A DNA stretch of 64,000 bases from Bradyrhizobium campsiandrae. GTDB lineage: Bacteria > Pseudomonadota > Alphaproteobacteria > Rhizobiales > Xanthobacteraceae. Of this stretch, positions 34,917 through 42,655 are shown one piece after another. Numbering within the stretch: the stretch's first letter is position 1; each line of letters begins with the position of its first letter. The stretch lies in the NCBI RefSeq assembly GCF_014529705.1, contig NZ_JAANIH010000004.1, positions 62,001-126,000 of the forward strand, in the 5' to 3' direction. The notes below the pieces were generated by a model. It made no database searches and had not been told where the DNA came from. It was given only the letters and a program-made list of their open reading frames with translations. Made by a program: the position numbers and the translations under genes.

Positions 34917-35168
34917 ATGATCTATGTCGTCGACGTGAATCACATGAGCTTTGCCTTTGTGGCCGGGAGTGAGGGGCACGCATCGGAGATTGCAGGCTCG
35001 CCGGGGTTTGTGCAGGCGCTGGACCGGTTTTTCCTGAATCGGCAAGGTGCCAGGGATTGGAACCGGCGTCCGCGAGCGGCGACGGTTCAGGAACTCGCTC
35101 TCTTCAACGATATGTCCTCCGAATTCGCGGAGACCACGGCGGACGTCCTGGTGGCCCGGGTCGGCTAG
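34917..35168 (+). CDS. Small hypothetical protein, 83 aa
   Basis: This ORF fits tightly between two MetQ-type genes (26 bases after one, 41 before the next), has GGGAAG six bases before its ATG, and shares strand and codon character with them. The product is acidic with no membrane segment or cysteine and matches no family I recognise. Its place in the operon suggests a real gene related to sulfur uptake, but no function can be given. Confidence 0.6.
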   Translation: MIYVVDVNHMSFAFVAGSEGHASEIAGSPGFVQALDRFFLNRQGARDWNRRPRAATVQELALFNDMSSEFAETTADVLVARVG

Positions 35169-35209
35169 GCACCGAAACAGATGATCGCTCGATAAGGAGA
35201 TAGTAGACC

Positions 35210-35992
35210 ATGAGACGCCGTTTGTTCCTCGTGATGGCCGCCTTTGCGCTATTCGCCGCCCCGGCGGCCGCGGATCAGAAGATCAAGGTCGGGATATCGG
35301 GCGGCGACGCCGAAATCGTCTGGGCGAAGGTGAAGGAGATCGCCGCCAAGGACGGACTCGATGTCCAGGTGATTGTCTTCAACGACTACCTGCTGCCGAA
35401 CGCCGCGCTGGACGTCGGCGATCTCGATGCCAATGCCTTCCAGCACAGACCATTCCTGGACAATCAGATCAAGACCCGGGGCTACAAGATCGTCGCCGTC
35501 GGCGAGACGATCGTCGCCCCCATCGGGCTCTATTCCAGGAAGGCGAAGTCGGTTGCTGAGATCAAGGAGGGCGCCTCGATCGGCATTCCCAACGATCCGT
35601 CGAACGGCGGCCGCGCCCTGCGGCTGCTTCAGGCGGAGAAGCTGATCGAGCTCAAGGACGGGGTAGGGATCCTACCAACCGCGCTTGATGTCACTGGAAA
35701 TCCCAGAAAGCTCAAAATCCGCGAGATTGACGCCGCCCAGCTGCCACGCAGCCTGGACGACGTCGATGCCGCCGTCATCAACACCAACTACGCCGTTCCG
35801 GCCGGTCTTATTCCCGGCAAGGATTCCATCGCAATCGAATCCCCGGTCAACAACCCCTACAACAACTTCATCGCCGTTCGCGAGAAGGACAAGGACGCCC
35901 CCTGGGTCGCGAAGCTGGTGCGCGCTTATCAGAACGACACGATCCGCCAGATCATCAAGGACAAATTGCCCGGGCAGATCCCGGCGTTCTGA
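35210..35992 (+). CDS. MetQ/NlpA-family substrate-binding protein
   Basis: The 260-residue protein has a signal peptide ending in AAPAAA near residue 20 and the NlpA/MetQ pattern: IKVGISGGDAEIVWAKVKEI, LDANAFQHRPFLDNQIKTRG and SIGIPNDPSNGGRALRLLQ. It is the third such protein in the window and the second in this operon. It is followed after 24 bases by the AprA-like flavoprotein gene. The ligand is likely a sulfur amino acid or analogue. A transporter core must come from elsewhere. Confidence 0.92.
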   Translation: MRRRLFLVMAAFALFAAPAAADQKIKVGISGGDAEIVWAKVKEIAAKDGLDVQVIVFNDYLLPNAALDVGDLDANAFQHRPFLDNQIKTRGYKIVAVGETIVAPIGLYSRKAKSVAEIKEGASIGIPNDPSNGGRALRLLQAEKLIELKDGVGILPTALDVTGNPRKLKIREIDAAQLPRSLDDVDAAVINTNYAVPAGLIPGKDSIAIESPVNNPYNNFIAVREKDKDAPWVAKLVRAYQNDTIRQIIKDKLPGQIPAF

Positions 35993-36016
35993 ACAGAGTC
36001 AGTCCGGAGACGAGCG

Positions 36017-37645
36017 ATGACAAACTCACCTGGTCGTGCCGAGAAGCTGTCGAGTTCGGCAGGATCGGTTGTGTACGACGCCGACGTGCTGGTGCTTGGT
36101 GGCGGTCCCGCGGGCACATGGGCCGCGATCAGCGCCGCCGAGCAGGGTGCCCGCGTCGTGCTGGCGGACAAGGGGTTTTGCGGCACTTCAGGCGCGACCG
36201 CTGCGGCCGGCACCGGCGTCTGGTATGTCGACCCTGTTCCGGAGCGCCGCGAGGCCGCGATGGCCAGCCGTGAGAAGCTGGGCGGTTATCTCCAGGACCG
36301 TCGCTGGATGGCGCGGGTGCTGGACCGGACTTATGCGCAGAGCAATCAGCTCGCTGATTGGGGCTATCCTTATCCCGACGACGACGACGGCAGGCCGCAG
36401 CGCAATTCGCTCCAGGGCCCGGAATATATGCGACTGATGCGCAAGCGGACCAAGCAGGCCGGCGTGACCATCCTCGATCATTCGCCTGCGCTGGAGCTGC
36501 TGGTCGATGGCAATGGCGTGGTGGCGGGAGCTGCGGGCTTACGTCGCCAGAAGGGGGACCGTTGGGTGGTGAACGCCAAGGCCGTGGTGATCGCTACGGG
36601 CGGATGCGCGTTCCTCAGCAAGACACTCGGTTCGAACGTGCTGACCGGCGACGGCTATCTCCTCGCCGCGGAAGCGGGGGCGGAATTCACCAGCATGGAG
36701 TTCTCCAACGCTTACGCGATCTCGCCGGCTTTCGGATCGGTGACCAAGACCCTATTTTATAGCTGGGCGAGTTTCACCGATGAGCAGGGGAGCGTCATCC
36801 CCGGCGCGTCCTCGAAAGGCGGACGCTCCGTGATTGCGCGGGCGCTCCGGAAGGGCCCTGTGTACGCGCAGCTCGACCAGGCCGATGCCGCGACCCAGCG
36901 GCACATGCGCGCGTCGCAGCCGAACTTCTTTCTCCCGTTCGACCGCACCGGCATCGATCCCTTCACGCAACGTTTTCCGATCACACTGCGCCTCGAAGGG
37001 ACCGTCCGCGGAACGGGCGGTCTGCGCATCATCGACGACAGTTGCGCGACCACGGTGCCGGGTCTCTACGCGGCAGGTGATGCCGCGACGCGCGAATTGA
37101 TCTGCGGCGGCTTCACCGGCGGCGGCAGCCACAACGCCGCCTGGGCGATGTCTTCAGGCTATTGGGCCGGCCACGGTGCCGCCGAGTTCGCGCGACAACT
37201 GGGCACAACCATCGGGCGCCAAGCTTTCCGGCGCGGCGCTGTTGGCCTGCGCTCCGGCAATGGCCGGCCGTTGCAGGGCGGCGCCCTCGCGCGGAGCGTT
37301 CAGGACGAAGTGTTCCCCTACGAGCTGAACTACTTCCGCGAAGCCGGGCGACTGGGCGAGTCGCTCGCTCGGCTGGATGCATTGTGGCTCGATGCATCGA
37401 CTGCCGATGCGCCGAGCGAGCAGGAGCTGCTGCGCGGGCGCGAGGCCGCGGCCATGCTTGCGACCGCGCGCTGGATGTATCGCAGCGCGCTGGCGCGTCA
37501 GGAAAGCCGGGGAATGCATCGTCGCGACGATTACCCCGGGCAGGACGACCGCTACCTCCATTTCGTGACGACTGGCGGGCTCGATGAGGTCTGGACGTCG
37601 GCGCGCCCGTTGGCGTCTGCGCAATATGCGGAGGCCGCGGAATGA
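36017..37645 (+). CDS. AprA-like FAD-binding oxidoreductase (module 1 flavoprotein)
   Basis: The 542-residue protein belongs to the succinate dehydrogenase/fumarate reductase/APS reductase alpha-subunit superfamily. FAD-binding GGGPAG is at residues 28-33, followed by GFCGTSGATAAAGTGVW, the VIATGG segment, the FAD contact VPGLYAAGDAA and the closing CGGFTGGGSHNAAWAMSSG. Its stop overlaps the ferredoxin start by four bases, the arrangement of AprBA-type enzymes with order reversed. True AprA is longer and has different active-site residues, so adenylylsulfate reduction is not established. It is related throughout to the flavoprotein at 43101-44696. The substrate is probably a sulfur compound. 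Confidence 0.85.
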   Translation: MTNSPGRAEKLSSSAGSVVYDADVLVLGGGPAGTWAAISAAEQGARVVLADKGFCGTSGATAAAGTGVWYVDPVPERREAAMASREKLGGYLQDRRWMARVLDRTYAQSNQLADWGYPYPDDDDGRPQRNSLQGPEYMRLMRKRTKQAGVTILDHSPALELLVDGNGVVAGAAGLRRQKGDRWVVNAKAVVIATGGCAFLSKTLGSNVLTGDGYLLAAEAGAEFTSMEFSNAYAISPAFGSVTKTLFYSWASFTDEQGSVIPGASSKGGRSVIARALRKGPVYAQLDQADAATQRHMRASQPNFFLPFDRTGIDPFTQRFPITLRLEGTVRGTGGLRIIDDSCATTVPGLYAAGDAATRELICGGFTGGGSHNAAWAMSSGYWAGHGAAEFARQLGTTIGRQAFRRGAVGLRSGNGRPLQGGALARSVQDEVFPYELNYFREAGRLGESLARLDALWLDASTADAPSEQELLRGREAAAMLATARWMYRSALARQESRGMHRRDDYPGQDDRYLHFVTTGGLDEVWTSARPLASAQYAEAAE

Positions 37646-37962
37646 TCGAGGTCATCGATACCGAACATTGCACGGCCTGCGACATCTGCGTCAGCGTGTG
37701 TCCGACCAATGTCTTCGACAAGACCGACGGGATTCCCAGGATCGCGCGTCAGAGCGATTGCCAGACCTGCTTCCTGTGCGAGCTCTATTGTCCCGAGGAT
37801 GCGCTGTTCGTCTCGCCGTTCGCCGACGCGCCGCAAACGGTCGACGTAGCGGCCTTGAAGGAGGCGACCCTGCTGGGCAGTTATCGGCGCGCCGTCGGCT
37901 GGGTCGAGGAGAGCCGCCACCTGCGTGCGGCCGACCGGAGCTATCGGCTGTTCGGCCATTGA
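37642..37962 (+). CDS. 2[4Fe-4S] ferredoxin subunit (module 1)
   Basis: The 106-residue protein has two four-cysteine clusters: C10, C13, C16, C20 followed by P, and C40, C43, C46, C50 followed by P, each CxxCxxCxxxC. It therefore should carry two [4Fe-4S] centres, as in the AprB beta subunit. The C-terminal 55 residues have a GSYRRAVGWVEESRHLR stretch shared in outline with the second copy. Translational overlap with the flavoprotein gene implies a stable complex that passes electrons to or from FAD. Confidence 0.9.
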   Translation: MIEVIDTEHCTACDICVSVCPTNVFDKTDGIPRIARQSDCQTCFLCELYCPEDALFVSPFADAPQTVDVAALKEATLLGSYRRAVGWVEESRHLRAADRSYRLFGH

Positions 37963-37989
37963 AAATCATGTCGTCTCTGGAGGCCGGCC

Positions 37990-38337
37990 ATGAGCGGAGA
38001 TCGCCTCTTTCTATTGAAGCCGGGATTTGAAGATCCCGAGCAGCCGGGCCGCTTCTTCGTCTGCCCGCACTGCAATGCAATCGAGGGATTGCTGGCGTCG
38101 TTCCCTGGGTTGGCAACGCAGATCGAAGTGCACCGCCTACCATTCGCGCGGCCGCGAACCGCGCTGGTCGACATCCTGGGCGAGCAACATCAATCGCTTC
38201 CGGTTCTGGTCTTTGATGAAAGCCGGCCGGTGCCTGAGGACGCAGGGGTCGCCAACGGTCGGCGCTTCATCGATTCCTCGGAGCGAATACTCCGCTATCT
38301 GGCCGATCGCTACGCCTTCCCGTATGTTCACCGTTAG
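37990..38337 (+). CDS. DUF3088-family protein with CPHC motif
   Basis: The 115-residue protein matches DUF3088 as I recall it: LFLLKPGFEDPEQPGRFFVC at the start, a CxxC (C25, C28, read CPHC) and the HQSLPVLVFDE segment. The pattern suggests a thioredoxin- or glutaredoxin-like fold, with CPHC resembling the DsbA active site. It follows the ferredoxin by 27 bases and is the last plus-strand gene here. It could be a redox partner of the AprA-like module or bind a thiol intermediate. Function is unproven. Confidence 0.8.
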   Translation: MSGDRLFLLKPGFEDPEQPGRFFVCPHCNAIEGLLASFPGLATQIEVHRLPFARPRTALVDILGEQHQSLPVLVFDESRPVPEDAGVANGRRFIDSSERILRYLADRYAFPYVHR

Positions 38338-38363
38338 GGCCGATCGGGATCGCCGGCATTCTC

Positions 38364-39188
38364 CTAGGGTTGCACCTGTCCCCAGCGCTGGACTGTGATC
38401 CGCGTCAGGCTCCGGAAGATCACGCCCTCCACAAGAAGACCAATCAGGATCACCGTGAGCAGTCCCGCAAAGACGCTCGCCGTCTCCAGCTGTGCGCGGC
38501 TGGTGTAGATGAACCAGCCGATCCCGCCGGAGCGCGCGCTGACGCCGAACACAAGCTCGGCCGCAATCAGCGTGCGCCAGGCGAACGCCCACCCGATCCG
38601 CAAGCCCGACAGGATCTGCGGGAAGGCCGCGGGCACCAGGATCTCCGCGACGAACCGGCCGCCCGAGAGACCTAAGTTGCGGCCTGCCATTTGTAGCGTC
38701 GGCGGCACCGCGAGGAAGCCGCCATAGCAGGCGAGCGCCACCGGCCACAGAACGGAGTGCACGATGACGAAGATGAGGCTCGGCGTTCCCACACCGAACC
38801 ACAGCAATGCAATGGGCAACAACGCGATGGCCGGAAGCGGGTTGAACATCGACGTCAACAGGCCAAGAGCCTCATTGCCCCAGCGCGACAGAGCGGCGAG
38901 GGTGGTCAGCACCGCCGCGACGGCAACCCCCAGGGCATAGCCGGTGATGAGAACCCGCAACGAGGTCAACGCGCGGCTCGGCAGTTCGCCCGACAAGATG
39001 GCCGACCATAGCGCCGACAGCGTCGCCCCCAGGGTCGGCAGCAAAAGCGCGTTGTCGAGCCAGCGCGCATAGAGCTCCCAGGCGAGCGCAAAGCCGGCGA
39101 GGATGACGAAGCGTCGCCAGGGGGTGCCTTCGAGGGCGCGCCGCAACGTTGGCGCCCGAACGAATTTTGGGGTTGCGATCTCAGACAT
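38364..39188 (-). CDS. Sulfonate/taurine-type ABC transporter permease
   Basis: The 274-residue protein is a six-helix SsuC/TauC-type permease; the EAA loop reads NLGLSGGRFVAEILVPAAFPQ around residue 180, and the LPAIALLPIALLWFGVG segment is typical. ATG 39188 overlaps the ATPase stop by eight bases; the frame continues to 39284 but inside the ATPase gene. It is the last gene of a three-gene importer and converges on the DUF3088 gene. Confidence 0.92.
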   Translation of the reverse strand: MSEIATPKFVRAPTLRRALEGTPWRRFVILAGFALAWELYARWLDNALLLPTLGATLSALWSAILSGELPSRALTSLRVLITGYALGVAVAAVLTTLAALSRWGNEALGLLTSMFNPLPAIALLPIALLWFGVGTPSLIFVIVHSVLWPVALACYGGFLAVPPTLQMAGRNLGLSGGRFVAEILVPAAFPQILSGLRIGWAFAWRTLIAAELVFGVSARSGGIGWFIYTSRAQLETASVFAGLLTVILIGLLVEGVIFRSLTRITVQRWGQVQP

Positions 39189-39996
39189 GGCCGATTTCCG
39201 GAGTGGAGAACACGGTCGTCTGAATTCGCCGCTCCAGCTCGCCGAAACCTGAGCTGCCGCGGGCGCGAGTCTCCGGCGGGACATCGAAGGTGGCGGCCAA
39301 CCGTCCCGGGTGCGGCGTCAGGGCCAGGATACGCGTTCCGACACGGATCGCCTCGTCGATACCATGGGTCACGAACAGGGCGGTGCTTCCGGTCTCCTCG
39401 CACAGCTTGAGCAGTTCGTCCTGCATCTGCCGCCGCGTCAGCGCGTCGAGCGCCGCGAAAGGTTCATCCATCAGCAGAAGTGCCGGCTCCAGCGCAAAGG
39501 CCCGCGCGATCGCGACGCGCTGTTTCATGCCGCCGGACAAGGTGTGAGGGAAAGCGTCGACGAAATTCTTCAATCCGACACGCTCGAGCCAGCGCCGTGC
39601 AATCGCCTCTGCCTCTCGCCGCGGCAGCGACTTTCCCCGCTCCAGGGCATAGCGTACATTGCCGAGCACGGTACGCCACGGCAGCAACTGATCGAACTCC
39701 TGAAACACGGTCATGCGGTCCGGCCCCGGGGCTGCGATCCGCCGGCCGTCCATGCGGATTTCACCGGCGGTTGGCTTGAGGAAACCGCCGACGGCCCGCA
39801 GCAGCGTGGACTTGCCGCAGCCTGACGGGCCGAGCAGGACCAGCCGTTCGCCAGCCGCGATCTTGAAGCTGACATCTTCGACCGCGGTAAGGTTGCCGTC
39901 CGGCGTCGGATAGCTGATGCTGACGTGATCGAGCTCTAGCAAGGTCGGCACCGCCGCGTCGCCAACGACGCCTGTCAGTCGCGGAGCGACGTTCAT
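39181..39996 (-). CDS. Sulfonate/taurine-type ABC transporter ATP-binding protein
   Basis: The 271-residue ATPase has Walker A GPSGCGKST near residue 60, FQEFDQLLPW, signature LSGGMKQRVAIARAF and Walker B LLMDEPFAALD. These suit nitrate/sulfonate/taurine importers. The start ATG 39996 lies one base after the stop of the binding-protein gene (TGACATG). It works with the overlapping permease gene. Confidence 0.92.
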   Translation of the reverse strand: MNVAPRLTGVVGDAAVPTLLELDHVSISYPTPDGNLTAVEDVSFKIAAGERLVLLGPSGCGKSTLLRAVGGFLKPTAGEIRMDGRRIAAPGPDRMTVFQEFDQLLPWRTVLGNVRYALERGKSLPRREAEAIARRWLERVGLKNFVDAFPHTLSGGMKQRVAIARAFALEPALLLMDEPFAALDALTRRQMQDELLKLCEETGSTALFVTHGIDEAIRVGTRILALTPHPGRLAATFDVPPETRARGSSGFGELERRIQTTVFSTPEIGHV

Positions 39997-39997
39997 G

Positions 39998-41005
39998 TCA
40001 GCTTCCCGGCTTCTCTCCAAGCCCGGACCAGAACAGGTCCCGCCACGACGCCGGCGCCTGCTTGATCAGGCCGACCTTGGCCTCGAAATCCGCGAGTTTT
40101 TGGGCTCCCTCGGGCGCGGTGGTGAAGTTGACGTCCTTGTCGCGAATGATGCTCTCGACGAAATCAGGCGTAAGCTTCGAGCCCTCTGCCTTGATGTAGA
40201 GCGCGGCGGCGTCCTTCGGGTTGGCCTTGATCCATTCGTTGGCCCGGTCGAGACCGCGGACGAAAGCCAAGATCGTCTTCGGGTTGTCGTTGACGAACTT
40301 CGCGGTCGAATAGACCACGTTGAAGGTGTGGGGCCCGCCGAGCACGTCGTAGCTGTTGAGGACCTGATGCACCTTGCCGCTCGCCAGCTGTTGCTGCGAG
40401 AACGGCGGGGAGGTGAAGTGGGCCGTAATCTCCGAATGGCCCGACAGGATCTGGGCCGTCGCGTCCGGGTGCGGCATGCTGACGGTGAGCTCGTCGAGCT
40501 TGTCGTATTTACCGAACGCCTTGTCCGCCGCCATCTGGAGGACGATCGGCTGGAAGCCGACCTTGACCGATGGGAGTGCGATCCGGTCCTTCTCGGTGAA
40601 ATCCGCAATCGTCTTGATGTTGGGATTGTTGGTGGTCAGGATGTTGGCCATCGAGCCAAGCGCTGCGATGCCGATGATCTTGGCCGTGGTTCGCGTCTTG
40701 TCCCAGGTCAGGATCATCGGCGTGATGCCGGCCGTTGCGAAATCGAGGCCGCCTGAGATCAGCGCCTCGTTCATGGCCGCCGCGCCGGACAGCCGCAACC
40801 ATTCGATCTTTGGCGGTGCAATGCCGAGCGCCTTGGCTTCTTCTTCGATCAGCCCCTTTTCGCTGGCGACGATGAGCGGAAGATAGGCAATGCCGAATTG
40901 TTGGGCGATACGAAGCTGGCCTGTCTCGGCGCGAACCGCGTTGGCACCGGTTGCTGCAATGACGACGGCGAGCGCCGCAGCATAGACGGATTTCGATGCA
41001 AACAT
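39998..41005 (-). CDS. Sulfonate/nitrate-type ABC transporter substrate-binding protein
   Basis: The 335-residue protein has a signal peptide (cleavage after Ala near residue 26) and an NMT1/SsuA-like fold: LRIAQQFGIAYLPLIVASEK, EALISGGLDFATAGITPMIL and HSEITAHFTSPPFSQQQL. It heads the third sulfonate-type importer of the window. GAGAG lies before the ATG at 41005. The gene faces the AprA-like module 1 operon convergently and lies between the two modules, so it could supply their substrate. The ligand is not known. Confidence 0.9.
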   Translation of the reverse strand: MFASKSVYAAALAVVIAATGANAVRAETGQLRIAQQFGIAYLPLIVASEKGLIEEEAKALGIAPPKIEWLRLSGAAAMNEALISGGLDFATAGITPMILTWDKTRTTAKIIGIAALGSMANILTTNNPNIKTIADFTEKDRIALPSVKVGFQPIVLQMAADKAFGKYDKLDELTVSMPHPDATAQILSGHSEITAHFTSPPFSQQQLASGKVHQVLNSYDVLGGPHTFNVVYSTAKFVNDNPKTILAFVRGLDRANEWIKANPKDAAALYIKAEGSKLTPDFVESIIRDKDVNFTTAPEGAQKLADFEAKVGLIKQAPASWRDLFWSGLGEKPGS

Positions 41006-41295
41006 TCTTGTCTCTCAAGGTCAATCTTGGTCGGCCGCGGATGAGCTTTCCCGGCCATTTGAGGCCACATGTCAGGAAATCGGGCGGCCGGTCCAGCGAA
41101 CTGATGTCACGGTGTGATCTTCGAAAGAAACACGCTGATGGGAGCGCGCTCGCCAGAGGTCTTGTTCTCCAAATCCATTCCCGCGAAGAAACGCGTTCTC
41201 AATGCGGCGAGGCTTGAGCCGACCAGTTTCAGCAGGTGTCAAACTTGCGCGTTCAGCGCCGAGACGGACAGTCAATCACCACGATCGCCGTAGGC
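41006..41295. other. Intergenic region, no gene recognised
   Basis: About 290 bases between the binding-protein gene and the small plus-strand ORFs. They should hold the promoter for the minus-strand ABC operon and for the XRE operon. Short ORFs on both strands look random and no hairpin of note is visible. Confidence 0.4.
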
Positions 41296-41462
41296 ATGAG
41301 CCATAGGAGCCATCCGCTAACGAGCGAGCAAATTCGAGAAGCCTTTGCTACTTGGCCGAGCTTTACAGCGCCCGCGTTGTTTTGTTCGGCGACAGCTTGC
41401 CGGATGATCTGGTGGAACTAGGATATCTCGTATTGGCATCGGACGCGGATCAAACAAGGTGA
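41296..41462 (+). pseudogene. Small ORF apparently broken by a frameshift
   Basis: Frame 1 from ATG 41296 gives a sensible start (HPLTSEQIREAF), then degenerates. From about 41343 frame 3 becomes coherent (CYLAELYSARVVLFGDSLPD and on) and ends at TGA 41460-41462. Joined at about 41340-41346 the two make a plausible protein of about 55 residues. Its stop overlaps the GTG of the next ORF as GTGA. It could be a sequencing error, a true frameshift, or translation from a non-standard start in frame 3. The family is unrecognised. Confidence 0.45.
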
Positions 41463-41674
41463 CAGAGCCTACGAGTTCAGCGCGGATTATCGACCTCGCA
41501 GCCTATCGATCGGAACGCAGCAGAGGGCAGGCCACGGCTTCGGCTCGGCCGTCGCCGGGCGGCGGCCCCTTTGCGACAGGTGCTCCCATGCCGCTCTGTT
41601 GGTTCTGGCCCACCTGGGTGTGGGTGCCGATGCCCGTACCGGCCATGTCGGGCGTGCGGTGGGATGCTTCATGA
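41459..41674 (+). CDS. Small hypothetical protein, 71 aa, coupled to XRE-cupin gene
   Basis: The GTG at 41459 overlaps the stop of the upstream small ORF (GTGA) and the TGA at 41672 overlaps the XRE-cupin ATG (ATGA), so translation of three frames seems coupled. The N-terminal half contains SARIIDLAAYRSERSRG, a pattern I associate with small rhizobial proteins; the C-terminal half is rich in Pro and Trp (CWFWPTWVWVPMPVPAM) and may bind a membrane. No function can be given. The double overlap is the main support. Confidence 0.55.
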   Translation: MTEPTSSARIIDLAAYRSERSRGQATASARPSPGGGPFATGAPMPLCWFWPTWVWVPMPVPAMSGVRWDAS

Positions 41675-42294
41675 GCGGCGGCCACGTCGCCTCGTCGCCG
41701 GACACGAACGTATCATCCCAAGACGATCTCGATCTGCCGGTCGTCCTCGGCCGAAATTTGCGACGCCTGCGGACCAGTCAGGGCCATTCGCTTGAGCGGC
41801 TTGCCAAGCAATCCGGGGTGAGCCGGGCCATGCTGGGCCAGATCGAGACCGGAAAAAGCGTTCCGACGATCGCGTTGCTCTGGAAGGTCGCGAGCGCGCT
41901 TCACGTGCCTTTCGCGAATCTGCTGCAGACCGAGGCGCCGCGCGGCCCGAAAGTTCTCCGCCGCAGCGATGCCAAACTGCTGACGTCCAGCCAGGGACAG
42001 TTTACGTCGCGCGCGCTGTTTCCCTTCGACGGCAATCATCCGGTCGAATTCTACGAGTTGAGGATCGGTCCGCTTCACCGCGAAGCGGCGGAACCACATG
42101 CGCCCGGCACGCGCGAGAATCTGTTTGTGGCCAAGGGCGTGGTCGAGATCACGGCCGGTCCCGACAAGCCGCAGACGCTGACGGAAGGCGATGCCATCCT
42201 GTTCGACGCCGACGTGCCGCACGTCTACAAGAATCTGGTCGCCGTCGAGGCGGTCCTCTACCTCGTCATGACCTACGCCGAGACCGCCGGCTGA
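41671..42294 (+). CDS. XRE-family regulator with C-terminal cupin domain
   Basis: The 207-residue protein joins an HTH_3 domain (about residues 24-80, with LERLAKQSGVSRAMLGQIETG) to a small beta-barrel cupin (about 125-200, with HAPGTRENLFVAKGVVEI and DADVPHVYKNL). Such XRE-cupin regulators sense small organic molecules, often amino acids or sulfur compounds, and control adjacent catabolic or uptake genes. ATG 41671 overlaps the upstream stop; the longer frame is inside the small ORF. Neighbours are the Met-rich protein gene (convergent) and the second AprA-like module, both possible targets. Confidence 0.92.
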   Translation: MSGGHVASSPDTNVSSQDDLDLPVVLGRNLRRLRTSQGHSLERLAKQSGVSRAMLGQIETGKSVPTIALLWKVASALHVPFANLLQTEAPRGPKVLRRSDAKLLTSSQGQFTSRALFPFDGNHPVEFYELRIGPLHREAAEPHAPGTRENLFVAKGVVEITAGPDKPQTLTEGDAILFDADVPHVYKNLVAVEAVLYLVMTYAETAG

Positions 42295-42300
42295 AAGCAG

Positions 42301-42325
42301 AAGGGCCGGCGCGAGGCCAGCCCTT
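42301..42325. terminator. Hairpin between the convergent XRE-cupin and Met-rich genes
   Basis: AAGGGC pairs with GCCCTT, then one mismatch, then GGC pairs with GCC around a five-base loop. It lies seven bases after the XRE-cupin stop and 25 bases past the Met-rich stop. No T-run follows on either side, so it may be a bidirectional or Rho-assisted terminator. Confidence 0.5.
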
Positions 42326-42349
42326 CGTCGATCGTTCCTGCGAACGCGA

Positions 42350-42655
42350 TCAGGCGGCCTTCATCGGCATGCACATCATCATCATGCCGCCACAGCACAT
42401 CATCATGGGCATGCCCATCTGCATCATGTTCATCATGCTCTCGCAGCACTTCATGAACATGTCCTTCATGGCGGGGTCCATCGGCATCATCTCGCAGGTC
42501 ATGCCGGCAGCCGTCATGGTGCACTTGACCTGGCAGGGCATCATCATCGGCATGCCCATCATGTTCATCATCGGCATCATTCCGCCGGTCATGGCGGGGT
42601 TCATCATGCCGCCCATCATCATCGGCATCGGCATCATCTGCATCGCGGTGTTCAT
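42350..42655 (-). CDS. Extremely methionine- and cysteine-rich small protein, 101 aa
   Basis: The product has 44 methionines and 8 cysteines in 101 residues, with runs such as MMGMPMMMP, a central PCQVKC...TC segment, then MKCCES and MMMCCGGMMMMCMP near the end. ATG 42655 has GGAG seven bases upstream, favouring it over ATG 42661. I see no signal peptide or membrane helix. Met- and Cys-rich proteins can bind Cu(I) or other soft metals, or store sulfur. Location between a cupin regulator and an AprA-like module in a sulfur region makes a sulfur reserve, a metal chaperone or an oxidant sink all possible. The opposite-strand ORF is a shadow of the repeated ATG codons. Confidence 0.8.
   Translation of the reverse strand: MNTAMQMMPMPMMMGGMMNPAMTGGMMPMMNMMGMPMMMPCQVKCTMTAAGMTCEMMPMDPAMKDMFMKCCESMMNMMQMGMPMMMCCGGMMMMCMPMKAA

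Noticed and set aside
36017..37962. Calling the flavoprotein and ferredoxin true AprA and AprB
   Set aside because: Length, subunit order and end motifs differ from dissimilatory APS reductase, and no sat, dsr or apr accessory genes are present.
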